A program made the position numbers and the translations under genes. A stretch of DNA of 24,015 bases from positions 1-24,015 of IMG/VR virus record IMGVR_UViG_3300020187_000215; one strand, 5' to 3'. This document shows, piece after piece, positions 1-7,510 of this stretch (position 1 is its first letter; the number at the start of each line of letters is the position of its first letter). The notes under the pieces were generated by a model. The model was not told the DNA's origin. It saw nothing but the letters and a program-made list of their open reading frames with translations, and did no database searches. The DNA comes from a virus.

Positions 1-2
1 TC

Positions 3-2888
3 AGTAAAAAGACAGGTGATATGGTATTAGGTGAGGGTAATCATAGATTAAAAGCTGCTACAGAACTTGGGATGGATGAAGTACCTGTTGTTGTTTATGT
101 AAAAGATGACTTAGGTTTCATTGATGGAGAAGTACCCGCAAAGATAGATACTAAAGGGCTGAAGGCTGGTGAGTACTATTCTCTAAGTGAGATAGACTTA
201 GATAGCCGTATGATTGAAGGTAAAAAACCAGCAGGACAAGGTAGCTTCCAATATATACGTAAAGACGGGACATTTTCACCAGAACCTGATCCCACTCGTT
301 ATACCCCTATGCGAGCTGAAGCTGCAATGTCTGACGCCAGCCGTAGTGTTCCTGAGATGCCCCCCCCGCCACGTCAATTCGGTGAGAAGACAGATGTCTC
401 TCTAGAAACCAGCCTCAGTAACGCTTTCCAGGCTGCACAGACCAAGATGTACGCCAAAGGCCGTGACTTTAAACTAGACCTACAGGCTCAGTCTTTGGCA
501 GCCCAGGAGCGCGAGGGCATCGACCTAAACACTCTGGATGACGCCAATATAGACCGCCTGGCTGACTTTGCTGTTGTGGATGCCCTAGAGGCACTCAAAG
601 ACAATGAGAATGCCATTGGTTGGTATGGTCGGACAGTAACGGAGGCCTTAAATAGTGTAGCTGAACTACACCCAGAGGTCCTCACAGACCCTAAAGCCAA
701 GATGCAGTTCATCTGGGCGACTGCTGTTACATCCAACGGCCTCAAGGTCGACAAGAACTTTGAGTTGGCCCTGGATGTCTATGAGACCATCAAAACAACA
801 GGTCGTTTCCCCACAGATGCGGGTATCGGAAAAGCCGCAAAAGCCATCAACCAGGGTTTACAGAAGTACCACACCATGTTGGAGAAGTTCCAGCGGATGT
901 CCAACACAGACGGGGGTGCCCATGCTCTTCTCGATGAGTTCATGAATGGTAAATTCCCCCTCAAGGAACTCCAGAAGGAGTATGGCGTAAAGATCTCAGG
1001 AGAGAGTGCCAATACCGAGATCCGTGGTTCAGCTATCCTTGGTCCTAAGATTGGCGGTGGTTTCTACTCAAACCTGTATGGCAACTTCGACGAACTTACT
1101 ATGGACCGTTGGCTCATGCGAACCGTAGGACGCTGGCGTGGCGGTCTGGTTAAGATTAACAAGCCTATGATCGCAACAAAGACAAAGGAAATACAGTCTC
1201 TCTTAGAAACTGCCGATCTTAAAGCCCTCAAGCCACTGTTTAAGAAATCTGGTGTCTTTCCTAGGAAGAAGATGTCTAAGGACATGGTGCATACACTAAG
1301 TCTGGTGATTGCTAAGGAGTCTATGGATCCCGCCTGGCGTGAGCAAATAAATGCTATTCCAGGTGGTGAGGAGCTCCGTAAAAAAGGAAACGGTCTATAT
1401 GGGTATATAGATGGTCAGGTTGAAATGCCAGCCGGTCCTAAAGAACGTGTTTTCATTCGGTCTGTGTTTGCCCAAGCCCTTGAGCGTCTTCAAACCGCGC
1501 CTGAGATACGCAAGATATCCAATGAGCCACTAAATATGAGTGACTTGCAGGCTTTACTCTGGTACCCTGAGAAAAGACTATACGATACAGCTAAACAGAA
1601 AGATGGAGAAAGTCGTGGCTACAAAGATGACGAAGCGCCAGATTACGCAAATGCAGCAAAAGCTGCTGTCGGAAATCGACTACGATCTACTGGAGCAGCT
1701 GGATATGGAGGAGGAGGGCCAAGTGCTTCCAATGCGGGACCCACCTCAGACAACAGCATCCAACCCGCCCTCCTCAGCCCCCCTGGGCCAGCTGGTGGAC
1801 GAGCACCCAGGTCCGATGCCGTCACTGGCCCCACCACCAAGGGGCGTACTCTCGCAAGGGTAGCACTCACAGCGGTCAAGCGGTTTGTCCCCGAGGCAAA
1901 GGTGCCTTTCCAGGTGGGCAAACGTGGAACCAAGTATGAAGATGGCATCCAGACGCTAGACCAGGCTCTATACCTGGCTCAAACTCTTGGCATCACTGTC
2001 CGCCTATTTGACAGCCAAGAAGAGGCGTTTGCGTCTAGGTACGCTATAGACAAGAACGCCGACCGAGATGCAGAGGCCTCCTTTTACTTAAAGGGTCCAT
2101 ATGAAGGCGGTAAAGGCGCAGAGGGTACCATCTTTGGTCTCAACCCAGGCGCTCTCTTAGACAATGGCGGCAGGGTAAGTGGCATCGAGGCACTATCCAA
2201 TGTGATCCATGAGATCGCCCACGGTATGACCCTGGGACCCCTGGATCTCAACGGATCCCAGGTCAATGACACCGAGTTCACCAACCCAGTGACTGGTGAG
2301 ATAAACAGTGCTCCTCCAGGATCCTTTGCTGGAAGTGCTTTGAGACCCCTACTAGAAGGTAAGGGTGACCCTGACATCATGTCGGAGATCGATAACCTCC
2401 AGTTGAACGTGGATGCCTACACAACCAATGACCCTGCCCAGCGCAGTGCGTTGCGCGGTGTTCGCCAGTTAATGGACAGTCTCGACGACTGGAAGGACTA
2501 TTACCAGAAGGAGGTTGATGCTGGGCTTATGTCCGAAGCAGATGCCACCGCCGGTATGGGCAGACGCCAGGCCAACATGGATTACTACACCGACTACATG
2601 CAGGGTATCCGAGAGTTGGCCGTTGATCCCGTCTTGATCTACCTGATCAACCCCAAGCTGGCTAAGGCTGTGATGCCCAAGACAGCTGCCCTGATCCGCG
2701 AACAGTTCAACAACGCCGGTAACAACAAGGTGAAGTTCTACAGCCACCCAATGGCCGTCGTAATTGCGACAGTCATGGCCATGTTGGCCCAGGGTATGGC
2801 CGAGGAAGAGGAGGAGGAACAACAGATGCAGATACCTCCTGGTGCCTTGTCACCCCCGCCCCCAGGTATGGGCGCCCTAACCGCATAA
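3..2888 (+). CDS. Large polyvalent-type phage protein with ParB-like and HExxH metallopeptidase domains (5' partial)
   Basis: The frame is open to the left edge, so the true start lies outside the window. Residue numbers here count from the first ATG at position 21. Residues about 4-28 (GEGNHRLKAATELG followed by VPVVVYV) match the core of a ParB/sulfiredoxin-like fold. A middle region has a Gly/Asn/Trp/Arg-rich stretch near residues 340-375 and a LLWYPEKRLYD motif near 513-523, which I have seen in large phage proteins of unknown role. A Gly/Pro-rich linker follows (about 555-610). Residues 730-734 are HEIAH, the zinc-binding HExxH motif. E865, in RELAVDPVLIYLINP, is a plausible third ligand as in gluzincins. 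Near residue 910 is a hydrophobic helix-like segment, then a run of six Glu and a Pro-rich tail. The layout suits a protein packaged in the capsid and ejected with DNA (inference). A strong terminator follows the gene. Base composition changes sharply near 360. Confidence 0.75.
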   Translation, partial: SKKTGDMVLGEGNHRLKAATELGMDEVPVVVYVKDDLGFIDGEVPAKIDTKGLKAGEYYSLSEIDLDSRMIEGKKPAGQGSFQYIRKDGTFSPEPDPTRYTPMRAEAAMSDASRSVPEMPPPPRQFGEKTDVSLETSLSNAFQAAQTKMYAKGRDFKLDLQAQSLAAQEREGIDLNTLDDANIDRLADFAVVDALEALKDNENAIGWYGRTVTEALNSVAELHPEVLTDPKAKMQFIWATAVTSNGLKVDKNFELALDVYETIKTTGRFPTDAGIGKAAKAINQGLQKYHTMLEKFQRMSNTDGGAHALLDEFMNGKFPLKELQKEYGVKISGESANTEIRGSAILGPKIGGGFYSNLYGNFDELTMDRWLMRTVGRWRGGLVKINKPMIATKTKEIQSLLETADLKALKPLFKKSGVFPRKKMSKDMVHTLSLVIAKESMDPAWREQINAIPGGEELRKKGNGLYGYIDGQVEMPAGPKERVFIRSVFAQALERLQTAPEIRKISNEPLNMSDLQALLWYPEKRLYDTAKQKDGESRGYKDDEAPDYANAAKAAVGNRLRSTGAAGYGGGGPSASNAGPTSDNSIQPALLSPPGPAGGRAPRSDAVTGPTTKGRTLARVALTAVKRFVPEAKVPFQVGKRGTKYEDGIQTLDQALYLAQTLGITVRLFDSQEEAFASRYAIDKNADRDAEASFYLKGPYEGGKGAEGTIFGLNPGALLDNGGRVSGIEALSNVIHEIAHGMTLGPLDLNGSQVNDTEFTNPVTGEINSAPPGSFAGSALRPLLEGKGDPDIMSEIDNLQLNVDAYTTNDPAQRSALRGVRQLMDSLDDWKDYYQKEVDAGLMSEADATAGMGRRQANMDYYTDYMQGIRELAVDPVLIYLINPKLAKAVMPKTAALIREQFNNAGNNKVKFYSHPMAVVIATVMAMLAQGMAEEEEEEQQMQIPPGALSPPPPGMGALTA

Positions 2889-2896
2889 GAACAAAC

Positions 2897-2926
2897 AGAG
2901 GTCCCTCCGGGGGCCTCTTTTCTTTT
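2897..2926 (+). terminator. Rho-independent terminator after the large ParB/HExxH gene
   Basis: GAGGTCCC pairs with GGGGCCTC around a TCCG loop, giving eight pairs with one G-T wobble, extendable by one A-T. The T-rich tract TTTTCTTTT follows directly. It begins 9 bases after the stop codon at 2888. It ends only about 10 bases before the next start codon, leaving no room for a promoter in between. Confidence 0.9.
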
Positions 2927-2936
2927 GGAGAGCAAA

Positions 2937-3284
2937 ATGATTCATAAGACCGCAATAGACCTGGTCCCAATACTCCAGGCAATCGAGGCCGTGACCACGT
3001 CAACGCTCCTGACCCCCGCCCAGCGCGAGGAGATCATAAAGGAGATTGGCCGAGCCCTGCCCGATCAGATGTTCTGCCCCAATTCACGTCTTACCCTGTC
3101 AATCCTAACCAGCATTGTGAGTACAAAGGATGGGAGCACCACTACACCCCCGAGCGAAAGCACCAAGGCCCCCCAAAAACCCAAACCAAGCCAGGGACCC
3201 AAGCATAAACCCTCTGGCTCTCCAGCACAAAACACCCGAGGGACGAGCAAAGTTTCGTCTAATGTTGGCAACAAGAAAGAATAA
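2937..3284 (+). CDS. Hypothetical protein upstream of small terminase
   Basis: A protein of 115 residues that I do not recognise. The first 60 residues look like a small helical domain containing LTPAQREEIIKEIGRALPD. The rest (about 65-115) is a Pro/Lys/Ser/Thr-rich, low-complexity basic tail. I chose ATG 2937 because GGAG at 2927-2930 sits at a good ribosome-binding distance. The in-frame TTG at 2925 falls inside the terminator's T tract and is unlikely. The gene is first in the GC-rich head module, and its 3' end overlaps the small terminase gene in another frame. A terminase accessory role is possible from position alone. Confidence 0.6.
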   Translation: MIHKTAIDLVPILQAIEAVTTSTLLTPAQREEIIKEIGRALPDQMFCPNSRLTLSILTSIVSTKDGSTTTPPSESTKAPQKPKPSQGPKHKPSGSPAQNTRGTSKVSSNVGNKKE

Positions 3285-3627
3285 AGGTGGCCGCCCCCAG
3301 GGGACCCCTGATGGCTACACAGCCAAACAAATCGCCCCCATCAGGAAGCAGGCCAAACTAGACGCTGAAAGGATCGTTAAGATCATGGCAAAAGAAAACG
3401 AAATTGACGACGTGTATGCAATCGAGGCACTCAAAGCCGCCGTAGAGATCATGCGCGAACCTGGCCAAAACAGGGACCGGCTCACAGCCGCCCGTATGGT
3501 CCTGGATTTCACTAAGACTAAACCAGCTGCTAAATCCGAAGTCACTATCGGTAAGGCCGAGCAATTCTTGGAGTCGCTCTTAGTAGCAGACACTGAAGAA
3601 GAGCAAATCGATGGACAAGAGACTTAA
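3262..3627 (+). CDS. Terminase small subunit-like protein
   Basis: It probably recognises phage DNA and hands it to the large terminase for packaging. The protein begins MLATRKNKGGRPQGTPDGYT. The KGGRP-x-G-x-x-x-GYT pattern is common at the N-terminus of phage small terminases, ahead of helical segments. Here helices rich in Lys, Glu and Ala cover about residues 20-80, and the C-terminus is acidic. It overlaps the upstream gene by 23 bases and the large terminase start by 17, as expected for translational coupling. The frame stays open back to an ATG at 3130, which would add 44 Pro-rich basic residues. I prefer 3262 because the longer form overlaps the previous gene by 155 bases and its start has no properly spaced ribosome-binding site. 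No strong Shine-Dalgarno is seen at 3262 either, so the start is uncertain. The function rests on motif and position just before TerL. Confidence 0.7.
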   Translation: MLATRKNKGGRPQGTPDGYTAKQIAPIRKQAKLDAERIVKIMAKENEIDDVYAIEALKAAVEIMREPGQNRDRLTAARMVLDFTKTKPAAKSEVTIGKAEQFLESLLVADTEEEQIDGQET

Positions 3628-5182
3628 ACAGATCCGCAAACGCCTGTACGACGACTTTGAGTTCTACAGCAAGTCTGCACTAAAGATCCGTACCAAGGAT
3701 GGCGACATCCAGCCCCTCAAACTCAAGCCAGCCCAGGTCATCCTTCAGGATGCCGTGGACAAACAAATGGCCACTGATGGTAAGGTCCGCATCATCATCC
3801 TAAAGGCTCGACAGCAGGGTCTCTCTACCCACGTTGGTGGCTATCTGTACTTCAGTGTGTCCCAACGCCGGGCCTGCAAGGCTATGGTGGTCACCCACCA
3901 CTCAGACAGCACCAGGGCACTCTTTGACATGACCAAACGGTATCATGACAACTGCCCGGAGCTCCTGAAGCCCCACACCAAGTACTCAAGTCGCCGAGAG
4001 CTTACCTTCGATGTCCTGGATAGCTCCTACGTCGTTGCCACAGCTGGTGGTGAGAGCATTGGTCGCGGTGAGACCTTAACCCACGTTCATGCCTCTGAGC
4101 TTGCGTTCTGGCAGAAGTCGACGGCAGCTGAGAACTGGAATGGTATGACCCAGGCTGTCCCAAACAAGAAGGGCACAGCCATCTTTGTCGAGAGTACAGC
4201 CAATGGTGTCAGTGGTATATTCTATGACCTCTGGAAAGGTGCTGTTGATGGCACCAATGGCTATGTGCCGGTGTTTATCCCCTGGTTCCTTGACCCAGAA
4301 TATCGTGAGCCCGTACCAGAGAACTTCGAGCGCACACCCGAGGAAGAAGACCTATGTGAGAAGTACGACCTGGACGATGAGCAGCTAATGTTCCGACGCC
4401 GCAAGATCGCACAGAACGGCATCGATTTGACACGACAAGAATATCCTGCGGAGCCCGAGGAAGCCTTCCTGACAAGTGGACGCCCTGTGTTTAACCCAGA
4501 GGGCCTACAGGAGAGCCTAGGCACTGCTGAGGAGCCTAAGAAGCGCCTGGCACTAGAGGGTGACGAATGGCTCGAGAATGTCAGAGGTGAGCTTACGCTC
4601 TACAAGACTATCGACCCCGGTGAGCAGTACACAATAGGCGCTGATGTCGCCATGGGCGTCCGGGGTGGTGACTACAGTGTTGCCCAGGTCCTCGACAGTA
4701 AGAAACGCCAGGTCGCAACCTACCGGTCCAGGGTCCACCCAGATTACTTTGCCACTGTGCTCTATAAGCTCGGTGAGTTCTTCAACATGGCTTTCATCAT
4801 TGTGGAGAACAACAGCCACGGGATCCTGACCTGTACTAGGCTCGGGAAAGACATGGCATACCCCCACTTCTACACCGAGATCCAGGTGGACAAGTTAACG
4901 GAGAAAGAGACCCTCAAGTTGGGTTTCACAACAACATCCAAAACCAAGCCCCTGATCATCGATGAGCTCCGGGCCTGCGCCCGCGAGGGTGAAATAGAAC
5001 TTAATGACAAAACAACGATCCGCGAGATGCTCACCTACATCGTCACCCCGTCTGGAGGCATGGAGGCCGAGGCAGGTTGTTTTGACGATTGCGTCATGAG
5101 CCTCGCTCTCGCCAACCACATCCATGAAGGCGCGTGGGAACCCATACAGTCAACAGATGACTACTATATCGAAATGGTCTGA
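3611..5182 (+). CDS. terL: Terminase large subunit, module 1 (SU10-like)
   Basis: DNA-packaging motor and nuclease of 523 residues, a normal length. The ATPase domain has a Walker A-like KARQQGLST at residues 65-73, where the usual GKS/T is replaced by QGLST, as in some TerL families. The Walker B/catalytic Glu region THVHASELAFW is near 157-167. The RNase H-like nuclease domain shows D345 in YTIGADVAMG, E399 in FIIVENNSHG, and D492/D493 in FDDCVMSLALAN. All key residues appear present, so the protein should be active. It starts 17 bases inside the small terminase gene and is followed 4 bases after its stop by the portal gene. It shows no obvious similarity by eye to the second large terminase at 13341-14885, beyond generic motifs. 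Confidence 0.93.
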   Translation: MDKRLKQIRKRLYDDFEFYSKSALKIRTKDGDIQPLKLKPAQVILQDAVDKQMATDGKVRIIILKARQQGLSTHVGGYLYFSVSQRRACKAMVVTHHSDSTRALFDMTKRYHDNCPELLKPHTKYSSRRELTFDVLDSSYVVATAGGESIGRGETLTHVHASELAFWQKSTAAENWNGMTQAVPNKKGTAIFVESTANGVSGIFYDLWKGAVDGTNGYVPVFIPWFLDPEYREPVPENFERTPEEEDLCEKYDLDDEQLMFRRRKIAQNGIDLTRQEYPAEPEEAFLTSGRPVFNPEGLQESLGTAEEPKKRLALEGDEWLENVRGELTLYKTIDPGEQYTIGADVAMGVRGGDYSVAQVLDSKKRQVATYRSRVHPDYFATVLYKLGEFFNMAFIIVENNSHGILTCTRLGKDMAYPHFYTEIQVDKLTEKETLKLGFTTTSKTKPLIIDELRACAREGEIELNDKTTIREMLTYIVTPSGGMEAEAGCFDDCVMSLALANHIHEGAWEPIQSTDDYYIEMV

Positions 5183-5186
5183 TCAT

Positions 5187-7214
5187 ATGAATAAGAAGCA
5201 GTACAAGAAGCTAGACGAGGACAAGATTGTCTCAATCCTAGATGACAATATACGCCGCAGTATTGGCTACTATGACAGCCAGATCAGCCGTGAGCGCAAA
5301 CGTGTGACTGACTACTACAACGCCACTCTCCCACGCCCAGCGCACGACGGTAACTCCAAGTATGTCTCCATGGATGTCTATGACACAGTGGAGAGCATGA
5401 AGGCAGCCCTCCTGGAGACCTTCAGTACCGGCTACAAGACTGTCCGCTTTGCACCTCAGAACGCCGACGACCAGAAGGTTGCAGATGTCGCCACCGAGTA
5501 CTGTGACTATGTAGCCAACCGCCAGAACAACCTCTTTGAGGTCATGCAGTCCGTCATCCACGATGGCCTGGTTGCCAGGGCCGGTATTGCCAAGGTCTTC
5601 TACTACTACGGTGAAGAGAGCCACATTGAAGAAGTCACAGACATCACAGAAGAAGAACTAGACCAGATCCTAGTCCAGGACAACGTCGAGATTGAGGAGC
5701 TAGTAGAGAACTTTGGTCTGTTCAGCGGTGAGCTCCGCATCACGACTGATGCCAACAAAGTGTGCATCGAAAGTATTGCACCTGAGGAGTTCATCATCGA
5801 GCCCCAGGCCCGTGATTTGGACTCAGTGCTATTCTGTGCCCACCGCACCACTAAGACGCTCTCAGAGCTCCGGGAGATGGGCTACGACGAGAAGAAGATC
5901 GAGAAGATCGGTGACCATTCCGATGTGGACATGGAGACAGACCCAGAGGTCCTGGCACGTCATGAAGAGATCGGCAACGACCGTGGCTTCAACGTCAAAG
6001 GATACCAGGACCAGGTCCGCCAGATCACGGTGTACGAAAGCTACATGATGATCGATCCTGAGGGCACAGGGGTCGCAGAACTCTATCGCCTAGTTAAGGC
6101 CGGCAATGTCCTCCTGGAGATGGAGAAGACAAACCACCGGCCATTCGTGGCCTTTGTTCCACTGCCGATCCCACATGCCTTCTTTGGTAACAACTTCGGA
6201 TCTAAGGTCATCCCAATCCAGAACGCCAGGACAGTCCTGACACGGTCAATCCTGGACCACACTATGATCACCAACAACCCCCGCTACATGGTGGTCAAGG
6301 GTGGCCTAACCAACCCCAAGGAACTCATAGACAACCGCGTTGGCGGCATCCTGAATGTGACACGCCCAGACGCTATCTCACCCATGCCACAAGCGTCCCT
6401 GAACCCCTTTGTGTTTCAGACGCTACAACTGTTGGATGAAGACAAAGAGGACACCACAGGCGTCTCACGTCTCTCCCAGGGCCTAAACAAAGATGCCATT
6501 AGTAAGCAGAACTCGGCAGCCATGGTCGAACAGCTGGCCACGATGTCACAGCAGCGACAGAAGATCATTGCCCGTAACTTCGCCACCGGTTTCTTGAAGC
6601 CCCTTTACCAGATGATCTACCGCCTCGTCATCGAGAATGAACCTGAGGAGAAGATCGTAGAGTTGGCCGGTGATTATGTAGCTGTCTCCCCGTCACAATG
6701 GGGTGCCAAGCGCGATGTCACTGTCGAGATGCACCTGGGCTATGGTGAACAGATAGAAGAGGCTCAGAAGTACCTGGCCCTCCACACATTGATGTCTCAG
6801 GATCCTACCCTGGCAACGATGTATCAACCACAGAACCAATACAAGTTAATGTCTCATGTCATGGAGAACAACGGCATCAAGAATGTCGCTGACTACCTGA
6901 CACCCCCGGATCAACTGCCACCACCTCAGCCTGACCAGGCACAAGAGATGGCCATGCAGATGCAGCAGAAACAGCTGGAACTCCAGGAGAGACAAACCCA
7001 GATTGCGGAGCTTAAACAGCAAACGGACGCACAAATCGCACAACTCAAACTTGAACTTGAAGCGACCAAGGCTGAGCGCGGCTTCGCAATACAATCTGAC
7101 TCGATTGACCTCAAAGAGGCCCAACTCGAGCACAAGACAGCCACTGACAGGGCTGAACTCGAGATCCTCAGGAACGCTGAAGATGTTCGAGGCATTGCGT
7201 CACCAACGGGCTAG
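5187..7214 (+). CDS. Portal protein, module 1 (P22/SU10-type)
   Basis: Forms the dodecameric ring at the capsid vertex through which DNA is packaged and ejected. It has 675 residues, in the range of P22-type portals. The N-terminal half contains the pattern IGYYDSQISRERKRVTDYYN, then a stretch resembling podovirus portal wing/stem regions. A substantial stretch is acidic (about residues 145-180). The C-terminal 95 residues, after a PPP-Q-P turn near residue 578, form a Gln/Glu-rich predicted coiled coil (about 583-655) that could build the barrel or crown reaching into the head. I chose ATG 5187 because it starts just after the terL stop. In-frame ATGs at 5124 and 5157 would overlap terL. No strong ribosome-binding site is visible, so translation may be coupled to terL. 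Confidence 0.88.
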   Translation: MNKKQYKKLDEDKIVSILDDNIRRSIGYYDSQISRERKRVTDYYNATLPRPAHDGNSKYVSMDVYDTVESMKAALLETFSTGYKTVRFAPQNADDQKVADVATEYCDYVANRQNNLFEVMQSVIHDGLVARAGIAKVFYYYGEESHIEEVTDITEEELDQILVQDNVEIEELVENFGLFSGELRITTDANKVCIESIAPEEFIIEPQARDLDSVLFCAHRTTKTLSELREMGYDEKKIEKIGDHSDVDMETDPEVLARHEEIGNDRGFNVKGYQDQVRQITVYESYMMIDPEGTGVAELYRLVKAGNVLLEMEKTNHRPFVAFVPLPIPHAFFGNNFGSKVIPIQNARTVLTRSILDHTMITNNPRYMVVKGGLTNPKELIDNRVGGILNVTRPDAISPMPQASLNPFVFQTLQLLDEDKEDTTGVSRLSQGLNKDAISKQNSAAMVEQLATMSQQRQKIIARNFATGFLKPLYQMIYRLVIENEPEEKIVELAGDYVAVSPSQWGAKRDVTVEMHLGYGEQIEEAQKYLALHTLMSQDPTLATMYQPQNQYKLMSHVMENNGIKNVADYLTPPDQLPPPQPDQAQEMAMQMQQKQLELQERQTQIAELKQQTDAQIAQLKLELEATKAERGFAIQSDSIDLKEAQLEHKTATDRAELEILRNAEDVRGIASPTG

Positions 7215-7237
7215 ACCCACCCAACCAAGAGAGCACC

Positions 7238-7510
7238 ATGAACCAAGAAGAGCAAATGATCGAAACTGGCGAGGCGGCAGAGGCCGTCTTGTCACAACCC
7301 GCGTTCAACCAGGTCATCAACAGCCTAGTCGAGCGTTCCTTCCAGACTTTCGTCAACACTCAGCCCACCCAGGCTAAGGAACGAGAGCAAGCATACAGCC
7401 ACTATCGAGCCCTAGTCGACGTGGTTGATACACTGAAACAACAGGTGTCCATCCGTGATGAGATACTTGCAAAAGGCGACACACGCCAAGAGGAGCAGGA
7501 CCATGAGTAA
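7238..7510 (+). CDS. Small helical protein between portal and scaffold, module 1
   Basis: A protein of 90 residues with no recognised domain. The sequence is acidic and predicted mostly helical, with a Gln-rich middle and a helix containing YSHYRALVDVVDTLKQQ at about 53-70. A GAGAG stretch lies upstream at suitable distance from ATG 7238. It overlaps the scaffold gene by 8 bases, so the two are probably co-translated. Module 2 has an 80-residue helical protein in exactly the same slot between portal and scaffold. This suggests a shared structural or assembly role, although the two sequences are not clearly related by eye. Confidence 0.7.
   Translation: MNQEEQMIETGEAAEAVLSQPAFNQVINSLVERSFQTFVNTQPTQAKEREQAYSHYRALVDVVDTLKQQVSIRDEILAKGDTRQEEQDHE

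Noticed and set aside
355-375. Frameshift at the eight-C run in the first gene
   Set aside because: The frame is open and protein-like on both sides, so no frameshift is needed. The run is reported only as a possible join point.
2469-2822. Minus-strand frame of 117 codons opposite the first gene
   Set aside because: Its composition follows from the opposite strand, and the + strand there carries a conserved peptidase-like C-terminus.
5124-5186. Longer N-terminus for the first portal gene
   Set aside because: It would overlap the terminase gene by 59 bases and adds a leader unlike portal proteins. ATG 5187 lies directly after the stop.
5238-5624. Minus-strand frame of 128 codons opposite the portal gene
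   Set aside because: It lies fully inside the portal gene with no initiation signal. Val/Leu/Gly-rich composition is typical of an antisense shadow.
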